Shown here one piece after another: positions 24,623-34,430 of a DNA stretch of 64,000 nucleotides. Under the pieces are notes generated by a model that was not told where the DNA came from, did no database searches, and saw only the letters and a list, made by a program, of their open reading frames with translations. The DNA lies in the NCBI GenBank assembly GCA_033764435.1, contig JANRIX010000022.1, positions 62,001 through 126,000 on the forward strand, in the 5' to 3' direction. Both the position numbers and the translations under genes were made by a program. This DNA comes from JAEUMY01 sp033764435 (GTDB lineage: Bacteria > Pseudomonadota > Gammaproteobacteria > Burkholderiales > Usitatibacteraceae). Every line of letters begins with the position of its first letter. The first letter of the stretch is position 1.

Positions 24623-25783
24623 ATGTCCAACTTCGAAGTGCGACGGCGCGTGGTCATCGGGCTATGCGCGACTCTGGGTTTGACGCCCGCACTGGCGGCG
24701 GAGACCGTGGCCCTGGCGGGTACGGCAACGCCCGGACCCCGGGTGATCGTGTCATCGGAGCCCGTCATGCAAGTGGTGGTGGGCGGTGCGTTGAATCATC
24801 CGGTGCTTGCGGCCGTGGTGCTGGTGGTCGCGATCGCGCTCTTCCTTTTCCTGCTGCGTCAGCGCCATGCTGACCGCGATGCGCCCGACCAGCCGGAGCC
24901 GCCTGCCGTGCCGTCGGCCTGGCCCAAGTCATTCAAACCCCAGGCTGCAGCCGGACATTTTCCTGCGAGGAAGGTGGCCGCTGCCGCGCCTGGAGAGAAC
25001 CGCGCACCTGCCACGACGAAGAAAGCCGCCGCCATGGCTGGCGCGGTTGCGGCCGAGACTGCTGCTGCAGCCCCGGCCAAGGCGTCGCTGGACTTCGAAT
25101 GGCCAGGCGCCGCGAACGACGAGCTTCCCGTCGGTGAATCGGTGAGTGCATCGCCCAGAGCCACAACGCCGGCACGCACGGCTGCCGCCCCGTCTTCGCC
25201 TGCGCAATCGGCGGATCGTGCTCAGCGCCCGGCCATTGCCCTCAGCAGCCTGCAGCTACGCTTGCGCGACCGTTATATCAGTGTGCGCTTTTCTGGCGTC
25301 GCGAAGTCCAGTCAGGATCTTGAGGCCAGTGGCCAGGTGATCAAGGCAGCCCGTCTCTACTTCGAGGACGATCAGGCGCGCCGTGCCGTTGAACTGCTGG
25401 AACTCGCCATCGAGCAGCATCCGGAGGCCGAGTCGCTCTGGCTTGCCCTGATCGAAATTCTCTTTCTGGTGCGAATGCGCAAAGAGTTCTGCAAGGTCGC
25501 CGCGCGCTACAAGGTGCAGCATCCCGCTTCGCCACAGTGGGCGGAAGTCGCTCGCCTCGGTGCAGTCATTGCGGGTGACAACCTCATGTTTCGCGCCGCC
25601 GCAGGCAGCCCTCGCGCGCACGAGCACTATGGTCCTTGGCCGGATTTGCCCAACTGGATACAAGCCCCGTGGGATCTCACTGCCGAGGTGTCGGCGGCCG
25701 ACTTCCATGCCCGCATGAATCAACGCCTGGCCGCGCGCCGCGTGGCCTCGACACCCGTGGCCGCGCTGGCCAAAGCAGCCTGA
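24623..25783 (+). CDS. Membrane-anchored protein with TPR-like C-terminus (FimV-like architecture)
   Basis: 386 aa, with an AGGAGGAAA ribosome site. An N-terminal signal-like segment (VVIGLCATLGLTPALAAE) is followed by a membrane helix (about 55-78, VLAAVVLVVAIALFLFLL), a long Ala/Pro-rich linker (about 85-200) and a helical C-terminal region (about 205-320, ARLYFEDDQARRAVELLELAIEQHPEAESLWLALIEIL) resembling a TPR pair. The layout recalls FimV-type polar organisers, but identity is not proven. It is 16 nt before the next gene, with which it is likely co-transcribed. Confidence 0.7.
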   Translation: MSNFEVRRRVVIGLCATLGLTPALAAETVALAGTATPGPRVIVSSEPVMQVVVGGALNHPVLAAVVLVVAIALFLFLLRQRHADRDAPDQPEPPAVPSAWPKSFKPQAAAGHFPARKVAAAAPGENRAPATTKKAAAMAGAVAAETAAAAPAKASLDFEWPGAANDELPVGESVSASPRATTPARTAAAPSSPAQSADRAQRPAIALSSLQLRLRDRYISVRFSGVAKSSQDLEASGQVIKAARLYFEDDQARRAVELLELAIEQHPEAESLWLALIEILFLVRMRKEFCKVAARYKVQHPASPQWAEVARLGAVIAGDNLMFRAAAGSPRAHEHYGPWPDLPNWIQAPWDLTAEVSAADFHARMNQRLAARRVASTPVAALAKAA

Positions 25784-25799
25784 TCCGGAGAGACCATTC

Positions 25800-27419
25800 A
25801 TGAGCTCACATCGTGATCCCCTCAACCTGCGCCAGGCCGACGGCCGGGAGCGGTTCGAGCAGGAGTTCAAGGCCATGCGCGCACAGTTGGGGGACAGCAA
25901 CCACTCCCTGGCGACCAACACCTGGATAGATCTGGAATGGCAGTTCGAGCAAGAGGTGCACAAGGAGCAGGGGCCTCTGCTGGCCAATCCGCTCATGTGG
26001 GACGAATCTGATCAGCACTTGGCGCAGTGGATCCTGCGCCAGTTCACCAAGCTTGCTGACATGGGAAAGCACGTCACTGATCGGGTTGCCGCTGCCGGCA
26101 AGGGCGACCCGGTCCTCTCCTACGTGATCGCGCGCGCGCTGGTCAGCCAGGGCAACGTCTGGAAGTGGGCCCAGTTCGCCAATCGTCAGGGCAGCGAACA
26201 CGGCTTTGGCGCGCTCAATGCCTTGTACGCACGTGCGGTCGACGCCGGACTGGACGACGAGGCACAGAGCTTCAATCGGGAAGGTCGGCCGGTGGCGCCG
26301 ACAATCGCCGCGCTGTGCCTTCGCGCGCACCTGCTGGCGCGCGTGGCCAGCGGCAATCTCAATCGCCAGCAGACGGAAATATTTGACGCCTGGTTGTGGG
26401 CAACCATGGGTGACCTGCATCTGTCGCCTACCGCCGGTGATGCCGCGGTGCTGCGCATCGAGCCCGGATCGCAGCGTGGACTTCAGTTCGGCATCGACGA
26501 AACATCGACGACTGCGCGCTATCTGTCCGCAGAGTCGCTGCGCCGCGTTGCCGAACGTGTAGAGCAGTCGTTCCATCGCGGTACCATCTTTCCGGGACAC
26601 GGCGCGGTGCAGTCTTTCCGCCTCGAGGAGCATGTTGCGGTACTCGACTTCCTGCGAGTACTGGTCGAGCAGATCGAACGTGGCCGCCAGCCGCAGCGCG
26701 CGGAACGAATTCCCAAGGATGGCGAGCAGGTTGAAGTGCATGTCGGACTGTCCGACATCGTGCGCACCTTCGGAGCGGGTCGGTCCGGCGTGACGCTGCG
26801 TCTGATGTCTGTCGATTCGGCATCGGAAAACAAGCTCGACACCATCTATCAGATGCAGCGCCGCTACATGTCGCTGGTCGACCAGAGTGAAAGCGGTCTG
26901 GGACTTGAAGTACCCATGGCCCAGGCCGCCGACATCGGCGTGGGCGAAATCATCGCCATCGTGTTCGCGGACCAGAGCGAACCTCTCATGGGTCAGGTGG
27001 CCCGCATTGTCCCCGGCTCGCGCGAAGGCACGGTGCGGATCGGCGTGCATGTCGCGTTCGACGACTACCAGGCAGTGGACCTGTCGGTCGCGGGTGCGCC
27101 AACTTCGCGGCGCGAAGCATCGGCGTTCTATGTCCCGGGCGCCGATTCATCGGGTCGCTACGATGTGCTGCTGGTGAGCGAGGCGTTCGCGCAGGCCAAG
27201 CCATTGTGCGAAGTCCGTCTGGGTGACCAGCTTTACGATCTGCGCATCAACCACATTCGCCAGAAAGGCCGTGGCTGGGTCGCCGCAGGCTTCGAAGTGG
27301 TCGGTGTGCGCGAGGCGGTCACGGCTGAACCGGCGGTGCTGCGCGCAGTGGGTGGTCCCGGCAGCTTGCCACCGCCCGCGCCGACAGCTTCTGAATCGTT
27401 TTCGCTGTCGCTGGTCTGA
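25800..27419 (+). CDS. Hypothetical protein, possible PilZ-like C-terminus
   Basis: 539 aa, cytoplasmic. The N-terminal half is helical (DPLNLRQADGRERFEQEFKAMRAQLGD...). The middle has no recognised motif. The C-terminal part, from about 330 on, is beta-rich (GEIIAIVFADQSEPLMGQVARIVPGSREGTVRIGVHV), compatible with a PilZ-like or SH3-like barrel, though the canonical RxxxR and DxSxxG motifs are not evident. It follows the FimV-like gene, with GGAGAGA before the ATG. Together they resemble conserved betaproteobacterial gene pairs near DUF1631 genes, whose role is unknown. Confidence 0.7.
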   Translation: MSSHRDPLNLRQADGRERFEQEFKAMRAQLGDSNHSLATNTWIDLEWQFEQEVHKEQGPLLANPLMWDESDQHLAQWILRQFTKLADMGKHVTDRVAAAGKGDPVLSYVIARALVSQGNVWKWAQFANRQGSEHGFGALNALYARAVDAGLDDEAQSFNREGRPVAPTIAALCLRAHLLARVASGNLNRQQTEIFDAWLWATMGDLHLSPTAGDAAVLRIEPGSQRGLQFGIDETSTTARYLSAESLRRVAERVEQSFHRGTIFPGHGAVQSFRLEEHVAVLDFLRVLVEQIERGRQPQRAERIPKDGEQVEVHVGLSDIVRTFGAGRSGVTLRLMSVDSASENKLDTIYQMQRRYMSLVDQSESGLGLEVPMAQAADIGVGEIIAIVFADQSEPLMGQVARIVPGSREGTVRIGVHVAFDDYQAVDLSVAGAPTSRREASAFYVPGADSSGRYDVLLVSEAFAQAKPLCEVRLGDQLYDLRINHIRQKGRGWVAAGFEVVGVREAVTAEPAVLRAVGGPGSLPPPAPTASESFSLSLV

Positions 27420-27472
27420 ATCGCCGGATCAGAACGCCTGTGGTGAGCTCCTCATCCGAGGGCGCGCAGCTT

Positions 27473-29821
27473 TCACGCAGCGCGCAAATCCTCCAGCACG
27501 CTGTCCACCGCGCGCTCTGACAGAGGCGCCTCTGCGAATATTCGCACCATTCCGTCGCGCAGTTGCAACGCGAAGACATCCGGTGTCAACGAGATTGCGC
27601 GCGCCGACGAAGGATTGGTGAACAGCAGCACGCCCTTGTGCGGGCTGACCCAGGACAGTTTGGCGCGCAGCGCACCTTCCGGCCGGCGGAACTCCACCCA
27701 TGTGCCGCGCACCAGTGTCGGAGGCAACGCCATGTCGACCACGCCGCCGGTGCGTTCAGAGAGACGCAATTCCTCCACCTTCACGCCATCGGCTTCGAGA
27801 TGGATGCGCATGAGTCCCGGCTCGCCCGGATTCAATTCAATGTTTTCCGGTTCTGCCGCGGGCGGCGGCGGCACATCCACCGAATTGGCGTCCACCAGAT
27901 CGAGTGCAGGCAGGGTCTGCGTGTCGCCGCCGACATCGGCCTGCTTCAGGCCGGACTTTACCGCCATGGTGTGGTGCGCGACGAGAGTCGCGAAGAAACG
28001 GTCACGCTCGCCACTGTCGGCATTGATGGCCGACAACCCCTGCTGCAGGACGCGCAGCATGCGCGGCAGGAGCGACACGAGGCGCTTGCGCTCTTCCGGA
28101 CCAAAGCGCGCCGTCAGACTCCACAAGAGATCGTCCACCACCTGGCACGCGGTGTGCCAGGCCGCACCTTCCTCGCCACCGGCAAGATGGGCCTGACGCA
28201 GAACATCCACCCAGCGCGCCTTCAGCATCACCACCACGGCCGGTGGCAGGATCTTTCCGTCCAACTGTTCGTGGATGAAGTTCTCGGCCACGAGTCGCGC
28301 GATTTCGCGGCGCTCCCGGTCGTGCAACAGCTTGGCCGACTGCTCATCGAAGGCGAGCCCGGTTGCCTCGCGTTGCGCCATGAAATCGCGGAGCGCCGTC
28401 GATGCCGTGCTGAACACCTCGAGATCCGTGTCGAAGTCGTTCTGCACGCCGGTAACCAGAGCATCGATGAAACGGTAATCGGCATGGCCCGGGTCGATCG
28501 CGTCGTCGCATTGCAGTGCGAGATCCGCCAGCCCGTCGAGCAGCATCCGAGCCGGGTGGCTGCGATGCGAGAAGAACCCTTTGTCCAGCAGCGCCGCCTT
28601 GAGCACGGGAATCTGCAGCCGCGCGAGGAGCGCCTTGATCGCAGCCGGAATCTGGCGATCATTGAAGACGTAGTCGAACAGCATGGCGACGATGTCGATG
28701 GTGATCGTGTCGACCTGGCTGGCGCCCTGCGAAAGACCGCGGGCGCCGATCTCGCGCAGCACATTCAGCGCATCCGCGAGATTCACTGCGGGATCGATTG
28801 TCGCGCCGGGTTGATGTTGCGCTCCCGTGGCCGCTGCCGCGCCAGTCGCGGGTAGGCTGACTGCATGCTGCAGGTCATTGAGCCGTCCCATGAGCTGCTC
28901 GGTGGCCAGGCGGGCCGTGCCAGCGGGCAAGCCCGAAGACGGCATCGGAACGCCCTGAGCGGGCAGGGTGGCAGCGCCCAGCAACTGCTGCAGCACCGAA
29001 AACTTGTCCACCTCCGCAGCGGGCGAAGCTGCCGGGCCACTGCGGCCACGCGCTGTACCCGGCGACGCTGGGCCAGTCCTGGACGGCCCGGGGCGCTGCG
29101 TGGGCTGCACCGGTGCGCGGTAGGTCACACGAATGTCCGGCAGCACCTGATGAAGCTCGACCAGACGCGCATTCACGTCGCGATACACTTGCGGCAGGTC
29201 CTTGGCCACGTGCTGTTCGAAGAGGCGCATCAGCATCAGCTTGACCTGATAGCCGGCGGTGATCTGACCACAGGCATCCTGAATGGCCTTGCACACCGAC
29301 TCGGGGCTGAGCGGATTCGATTCGCCGGGCAGGTCGGGTTCATCCAGAAGATAGCCGAGGCGCTTGGTGAGCGCGCCCAGCTCCTCTTCGGCGCCTGACT
29401 TAAGCTTGTTCGCCATCGAGGACAGCGCCAGCGACTCGGCGAGCTCCGCATCATCGACCAGCGACAGCTCCATCGCCGGTTTCGTCTTGGCGACGGGGGC
29501 GGCATCGCCCCGCACCTTGCCATCGAATTCGCCGAGGAAGCGCTGGCGGAAAGCGTCTTCGATGCCGTGGCGCTTCTCCCGCGCCTGGGCGCGGGCTTCA
29601 AGATAGACGGCTTGCAGTTCGCGATCAACCGACTTCTCCGCCAGCGAAAACAGCTCCTCTTCAATGCGGTCGAAGGATCGCTTCACCAAATCGCAGATCC
29701 GATTCAGAGCGAGTTCGCGACAGTCGTTGATGGCGTGCACGGCCTTCGGCGCAATGTGCCGAGGCGAGCGCCGCGCGCTACTCATCGAAATCACGTTGTC
29801 CGTTTTTTGCGCTGGCTGCAT
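27473..29821 (-). CDS. DUF1631 family protein
   Basis: 782 aa from ATG 29821 with GGGAGA upstream. It has the DUF1631 pattern of a long, mostly helical cytoplasmic protein: CRELALNRICDLVKRSFDRIEEELFSLAEKS near the N-terminus, a low-complexity Pro/Gly linker (about 245-275), then FDYVFNDRQIPAAIKALLARLQIPVLKAALLDKGFFSHRSHPARMLLDGLA, the most conserved block. The C-terminal part (about 655-770) may form a small beta domain. Function unknown. A palindrome at 27534 is read as RIFA near the C-terminus, and another (29838) lies 17 nt upstream of the start. Confidence 0.88.
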   Translation of the reverse strand: MQPAQKTDNVISMSSARRSPRHIAPKAVHAINDCRELALNRICDLVKRSFDRIEEELFSLAEKSVDRELQAVYLEARAQAREKRHGIEDAFRQRFLGEFDGKVRGDAAPVAKTKPAMELSLVDDAELAESLALSSMANKLKSGAEEELGALTKRLGYLLDEPDLPGESNPLSPESVCKAIQDACGQITAGYQVKLMLMRLFEQHVAKDLPQVYRDVNARLVELHQVLPDIRVTYRAPVQPTQRPGPSRTGPASPGTARGRSGPAASPAAEVDKFSVLQQLLGAATLPAQGVPMPSSGLPAGTARLATEQLMGRLNDLQHAVSLPATGAAAATGAQHQPGATIDPAVNLADALNVLREIGARGLSQGASQVDTITIDIVAMLFDYVFNDRQIPAAIKALLARLQIPVLKAALLDKGFFSHRSHPARMLLDGLADLALQCDDAIDPGHADYRFIDALVTGVQNDFDTDLEVFSTASTALRDFMAQREATGLAFDEQSAKLLHDRERREIARLVAENFIHEQLDGKILPPAVVVMLKARWVDVLRQAHLAGGEEGAAWHTACQVVDDLLWSLTARFGPEERKRLVSLLPRMLRVLQQGLSAINADSGERDRFFATLVAHHTMAVKSGLKQADVGGDTQTLPALDLVDANSVDVPPPPAAEPENIELNPGEPGLMRIHLEADGVKVEELRLSERTGGVVDMALPPTLVRGTWVEFRRPEGALRAKLSWVSPHKGVLLFTNPSSARAISLTPDVFALQLRDGMVRIFAEAPLSERAVDSVLEDLRAA
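27534..27545. repeat. GCGAATATTCGC palindrome, copy 12 (DUF1631, RIFA frame)
   Basis: Perfect core, 14-bp symmetry, near the C-terminus. Confidence 0.97.
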
Positions 29822-30269
29822 GGTTGTCTCCCGGCCTGCGAATATTCGCAAGCGTCGCGTTTCCCGGCCGGGTGACGGTCGTGCGCGTGCGCGCGCGTCA
29901 CCGCGATGCAATGCAGGGAGCCACTGGGAGCGGGTCGCGGCGGACAGCGTCCGACACGTCAGTCATGCGGCGCGAATGCGCCGAGCGGGCACGGACCGAT
30001 GCGATCCGCACGATGGATGTCTGGCAATCCCGCTGTCATGGCGCGTCTCTGTCGGACACGCTGTAGACCGGTGACTTTGCGCCCCCACCTTTCAATGGGT
30101 TAGCCCTGTTGCAGCATCACGTTCCGCCGGGGAACTGTCGGCAGAACCACTATTGCTTGCTACGACCGAAATGTAGGTTTGCAGTACCTGGGTATCAATC
30201 GGTGGCCCGCTTGAACGCGGGCGGTGAATCCCCTAGACAGGTATGCGGGGGTTCGCGGGGTGCCGTCTT
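29822..30269. other. 448-nt spacer upstream of the DUF1631 gene
   Basis: I see no supportable gene. It holds a palindrome copy (29838-29849), a 19-nt strictly alternating purine-pyrimidine run (29880-29898) flanked by GGTGACG/CGTCACC arms (29871-29877, 29896-29902), and a short hairpin GCCCGC-TTGAAC-GCGGGC (30205-30222) that may help end the diguanylate cyclase transcript, though it has no T-run. Promoter boxes for the DUF1631 gene could not be assigned with confidence. Confidence 0.5.
29838..29849. repeat. GCGAATATTCGC palindrome, copy 13 (DUF1631 leader)
   Basis: Perfect core 16 nt upstream of the ATG, just before the GGGAGA ribosome site. Confidence 0.97.
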
Positions 30270-33200
30270 TCAGGCCACGAGCTGATAGCGGCTGCGCCCG
30301 AGATGCTTTGCCTCGTACAGCCCGCCATCAGCGCGCCGCAACAGCGCTTCGGGCGTGGTGTTATCGCCCCCGTAAAGCGCGATGCCGATGCTGGTGGACA
30401 TGGTGACCGGCTGGCCCTCCACGTTGAACGGCTCGCGCAGTCGCGTCAAAATTTTTTCAGCGACTTGACGTGCCTCGACCTCATGATGAATGCCCTCGAG
30501 CAGGATCACGAATTCGTCGCCGGCCAGACGGCTGACCGTGTCAGTCTCGCGCACACACGCCGCGAGCCGCAGCGCGAACTGCTTCAGCACGTCGTCACCG
30601 GCTGCATGGCCGAGGGTGTCGTTGATTTCCTTGAATCGATCAAGGTCGAGGAACAACACGGCGAGCAGGCAGGCGGCACCACGGGGTGCAGCACGCTCGC
30701 GACGCACCCGGCTCATGGCGGCGGCGAGCCTGTCCTGCAGCAAATTGCGGTTTGGCATGCCGGTCAGGCTGTCATAGCGTGCAAGTTGCGACAGCTTCAA
30801 CTCGATCATCTTGAGCGCGCTGATATCGTGGATCATGCCGTACACGCCGATGAGCTGACTCTCCTCATCCACGTGCGGCAGGAAGGTGCCGCGCACATGG
30901 CGCGAGCCGCGGGGCAGGATCAGCTCGGTCTCGAATTCGGTGCGTTCCCCCTGCAGGGCCAGGGTGATTTGCGGCAACAATGCCTCGGCGCCAGTGTGCT
31001 CCAGCACGGTGGCCGCCTGGTACCCGATGAGGTGATTGGTGCGTTGGCCCAGCCAATCCTCCCAGGTGCGGTTGGCAAACTGGAAGCGCCCGTTCAGATC
31101 CAGGTAGGCGATCAGCGCTGGCATGTTGTCGGTGATGGTGCGCAGGCGTTCCTCACTGCGCATGCGACCCATCTCGGCGGCCTTGCGCGCGGTGAGGTCC
31201 TGGGTGAGCCCGTAGCACCCGGACACCTTCCCGTCACCATCGAACTGCGGCATCAGGCTGGTGGACACGAAGCGGGTTTCCCCGCGAACGCGCAGGGCAC
31301 GCTCGAACGTGACCGGCAGCCCGGCCATGGCGGTGTCCAACTCGTCCTTCATGAGTCGATAGTTCTCGTCGCCGACCAGCTGGCGCAGCGTCTTGCCCAG
31401 CGCCCGCTCGCGCGGAATGTCGAAGTAGTCGAGAAAGCGGCGATTGGCGAAGCGGCAGCGTTCGGTGGTGTCGAACTGGCTGATCAGAGCGGGAATGTTG
31501 TCAGTGATCGTGCGCATGCGCCGTTCGCTGTCCGCCAGTGCATCCGCCGCGCGTTTGCGCTCGGTGACATCGTGCGACAACGAGTAAAAGCCCTGCACGC
31601 GGCCCTCCGCGTCGTAGTCCGGCAGGTAGCAGACGGTGAAATGTCGCGCCACGCCGTCAACAGTGCGGCTTACCTGGTATTCGGTGGGCATTCCGGTGAG
31701 CACCTGGCGGCACCAGGGTTCCACTTCGCGAAACATGGCGTCGCCCAGCGCATCTCGCAAGTGGTGGCCGACGACTTCCTCGGGATGGCGACCCAGTACT
31801 TCATAGTAGTACGCATTGGCAAAGCGGTAGACCAGGTCGCGATCGAGGTAGCTGATCAGCGCCGGAATGTTGTCGGTGATGAGAGTGAGCCTCTCCTGGC
31901 TTGCGCGTAGCTGCTCCGAGATCGACACCAGCGCGGTGTTGGCCGATGTTGCCATGCGCTCGGAACGATAGAGGCGCGTGGCGACCGGGGCCACCTGATA
32001 GTTGAGGATGGCCGTGGCAAGAACCGCCAGCAGGATCATGATCGGAACCGCGACCAGGGTGTAGCGACGCAGTTGGGCGTAGGCTTCGCGCGCCGGCAGT
32101 TCCAGCGTCAGCGCCAGTCCAGTGTCGCCTACGGGCACTGCGGTCGCGACGATGGCCTCGCCCTCGGGGTTGCGACCCCGATAGAGTTTGCCGCCGCTTT
32201 CGTTGCGTTTGGCCGTCGCAGCCTCGGCTGCCGCCGTGGCCGGCTGGCCGCGCTGGTTGGGCAGACACCGGGTCTGCGACCGCACCACGCTGCAGAGCCA
32301 ATTCGCGCCGCCAGGCATGCCTGCGTCATCGAGCAGCGAGGCGGTCAGCCGACTCAGCTCCGACTGCACCACAATGTCCACCGGCGCCTGCCCCGGAGAA
32401 CTGATGCGCCAGCGTGTTTCCAGCACTGCATCGCGATGCCACAGCAAATCGGCATCCGATGCGCGCAGCGGCAGCCGCACGGCCGGGATCCACTCGGGTG
32501 CGCCGGCCTGGGCCAGCACCGTCGTCCGGCTGCGCTCTGTGTCTGCCGCCGCGAACACCATGATGGCGCGCACGCCAGGGCGCAGCAAGGCCGCGAGAGA
32601 CGGGTCGGACTCATCCACGCGCTTCTGCGGACGAAGCCGGATTCGTTGAACCACCTGCTTCAGTTCCGGCTGGTTGGACAGTGTGCGCGCATCCTGCAAT
32701 GCGGCTTGCATCCAGTTGTCGTGGAGTTGCGCCCGCGAGGCCAGAGCATGTTGCCGATCAGTGCGCAGATTCTGGGCAAGGTCGGCCTTGATCATGGCGA
32801 ATGATGAGATCGCGGCAATACCCAGGAGCCCGGTGATCAGCCAGCCTGCGGAGTAGATGATGCGCCGGTCCGGCCGCGCAGCGCGCTCTGCGGCCGAGGC
32901 GCTGCTTGCCTGGATGAGCCCGGCACCGAGTGCGATCAGGCCCAGGGCGGTGGACCAGGGCATGGCCCAGCGGGCATAGGCGAGAAAAAGATCATCCAGT
33001 GTGAGCATGCCACCCACCAGATCGACGATCGCGATGGCGATACCGCATGCTGACAGCCAGTAGGCAATGCGCCGCCGCCCGCGGACCGCAGCCAGGACAG
33101 CGCAGGCAGTGCCGAACAGCGCAAGGGCCACCATTACCGATGGCGGATAGGTGAAGCCCCAGAGATGCAGGCTGTTGGCATCCACGTGGGGCATCGGGTC

Positions 33201-33602
33201 GTGAAGTCCAGCCGGGCGGCTGGCGCTGGCAAAAGGATTGCCTGAGAGACCTTGCGCCAGCAGTACACACTGCACCGCAACAATCAGAGTCGCCAGCGCA
33301 CCGCCGGCATCTCGCAGCTTCTGCAACGCATGGGTGGCGAGCAGTCCCGTCCCGGCGGTACAGGACAGCGCCAGCCCGGCCAGCAGGAGGATTCGATCGG
33401 CGGTGCCCTGTGCGCCGCCAACGGCGTCGAGTACGGGTGGTGCTGCCAGCGGGGCGAGCAGGCTGGGAAGCAGCATGTTGAGCAGTCCGATACAGCCGCC
33501 GGCTGCGAGCGCGATACGGATGCCTGAGCGTCGCTCGTCGAATGCGCGGTTGTCCGGTGCATGCTCCACGGCACGAGGTGAACTGATTTCCGGAACGACC
33601 AT
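30270..33602 (-). CDS. Multi-PAS diguanylate cyclase (membrane sensor)
   Basis: 1110 aa. The N-terminal 240 residues form about seven to eight membrane helices (MASE-like). After a helix near 250-275 comes a periplasmic sensor of roughly 240 residues, then another helix (YTLVAVPIMILLAVLATAIL, about 520-540). Three PAS domains follow, each opening with a near-identical TITDN(I/M)PALI motif, and a C-terminal GGDEF domain (LTGMPNRNLLQDRL, LDLDRFKEINDTLGHAAGDDVL). The active loop reads AGDEF, a common active variant. It should make c-di-GMP. It starts 9 nt after fliR, making it the last gene of the fliF-R run and placing c-di-GMP synthesis under flagellar control. Confidence 0.92.
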   Translation of the reverse strand: MVVPEISSPRAVEHAPDNRAFDERRSGIRIALAAGGCIGLLNMLLPSLLAPLAAPPVLDAVGGAQGTADRILLLAGLALSCTAGTGLLATHALQKLRDAGGALATLIVAVQCVLLAQGLSGNPFASASRPAGLHDPMPHVDANSLHLWGFTYPPSVMVALALFGTACAVLAAVRGRRRIAYWLSACGIAIAIVDLVGGMLTLDDLFLAYARWAMPWSTALGLIALGAGLIQASSASAAERAARPDRRIIYSAGWLITGLLGIAAISSFAMIKADLAQNLRTDRQHALASRAQLHDNWMQAALQDARTLSNQPELKQVVQRIRLRPQKRVDESDPSLAALLRPGVRAIMVFAAADTERSRTTVLAQAGAPEWIPAVRLPLRASDADLLWHRDAVLETRWRISSPGQAPVDIVVQSELSRLTASLLDDAGMPGGANWLCSVVRSQTRCLPNQRGQPATAAAEAATAKRNESGGKLYRGRNPEGEAIVATAVPVGDTGLALTLELPAREAYAQLRRYTLVAVPIMILLAVLATAILNYQVAPVATRLYRSERMATSANTALVSISEQLRASQERLTLITDNIPALISYLDRDLVYRFANAYYYEVLGRHPEEVVGHHLRDALGDAMFREVEPWCRQVLTGMPTEYQVSRTVDGVARHFTVCYLPDYDAEGRVQGFYSLSHDVTERKRAADALADSERRMRTITDNIPALISQFDTTERCRFANRRFLDYFDIPRERALGKTLRQLVGDENYRLMKDELDTAMAGLPVTFERALRVRGETRFVSTSLMPQFDGDGKVSGCYGLTQDLTARKAAEMGRMRSEERLRTITDNMPALIAYLDLNGRFQFANRTWEDWLGQRTNHLIGYQAATVLEHTGAEALLPQITLALQGERTEFETELILPRGSRHVRGTFLPHVDEESQLIGVYGMIHDISALKMIELKLSQLARYDSLTGMPNRNLLQDRLAAAMSRVRRERAAPRGAACLLAVLFLDLDRFKEINDTLGHAAGDDVLKQFALRLAACVRETDTVSRLAGDEFVILLEGIHHEVEARQVAEKILTRLREPFNVEGQPVTMSTSIGIALYGGDNTTPEALLRRADGGLYEAKHLGRSRYQLVA

Positions 33603-33611
33603 GGCTCGCCG

Positions 33612-34400
33612 TCAGGGTCTGAGGGGCAGCGCGAGGCCGGTGGCGATTGCCGCCTCCAGCATCGGGCCGAGGAACTGCAGAAAGGTGACCAGCACGGTCA
33701 TGCCGAGCCACAGCGTGGCCGGGAAGCCGATGGAGATGAGGTTCAGCTGTGGCGCGGCGCGCACCAGGACGCCAAGCGCGAGGTTCGCGATCAGCAATGC
33801 GGTGAGCACGGGCAGCGACACATGCAAGCCGATGCGGAAGAGTTCCGAGCCCCAGGCGGCAATGGTGCGTGCCCCAAAGGGCGCGCTGCCGCTGCCGCTG
33901 GCCGCACTGCCCACGCTGGCGCCGACCGGCCAGGTGGAGAAACTGTCGGCCACGGACGCGATGAGATGGGCGTGGCCGTTCACGGCGAGGAAGACCAGCA
34001 TGGCCAGCAGGCCGAGGAAGCTGCCCACCAGCGGTGACTGGCTCGAGTTCTGCGGATCAATGAAGGACGCGAACGACAGGCCCATCTGCAGGCCGATGAC
34101 ATCACCTGCCAGTTCCAGCGCGGCGAACACCAGGCGCATGGCAAAGCCGATGGCACCGCCGATGAGGAGCTGCTGGAACACGAGCAGATAGGCGCGCGGA
34201 AATTCCAGTGAGCCGGGCGGCACCTCCACACCCGGCGCGATGGCGAGCGCCACCACGAAAGAGAAGGCGATCTTGAACCGTGCGGGCACACTCTGGTGTG
34301 AGAGGGCAGGGGCGGTCATCACCAGCGCCGCGACGCGCAGGAATGGCCAGAGGATGGCAGCGATCCAGGCTTCGATCTGCGGTGTGGTGAAAGTCAGCAT
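33612..34400 (-). CDS. fliR: Flagellar export apparatus protein FliR
   Basis: 262 aa from ATG 34400 with AAGGGA upstream. Polytopic inner-membrane protein: MLTFTTPQIEAWIAAILWPFLRVAALVMTAPAL, then GLQMGLSFASFIDPQN and the final LGMTVLVTFLQFLGPMLE. It forms the export gate with FliP and FliQ. Length is typical (about 260). The fliQ-fliR gap contains a palindrome (34419-34430) abutting the fliQ stop. Confidence 0.95.
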   Translation of the reverse strand: MLTFTTPQIEAWIAAILWPFLRVAALVMTAPALSHQSVPARFKIAFSFVVALAIAPGVEVPPGSLEFPRAYLLVFQQLLIGGAIGFAMRLVFAALELAGDVIGLQMGLSFASFIDPQNSSQSPLVGSFLGLLAMLVFLAVNGHAHLIASVADSFSTWPVGASVGSAASGSGSAPFGARTIAAWGSELFRIGLHVSLPVLTALLIANLALGVLVRAAPQLNLISIGFPATLWLGMTVLVTFLQFLGPMLEAAIATGLALPLRP

Positions 34401-34418
34401 GGGGGGAGGGCGTCCCTT

Positions 34419-34430
34419 GCGAATATTCGC
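34419..34430. repeat. GCGAATATTCGC palindrome, copy 14 (fliQ-fliR junction)
   Basis: Shares one base with the fliQ TAG stop and precedes the fliR ribosome site. Confidence 0.97.

Noticed and set aside
25806..27050. 414-codon leftward open frame opposite the 539-aa protein
   Set aside because: Compositional shadow; the + strand frame has a ribosome site and is spaced 16 nt from its upstream partner.
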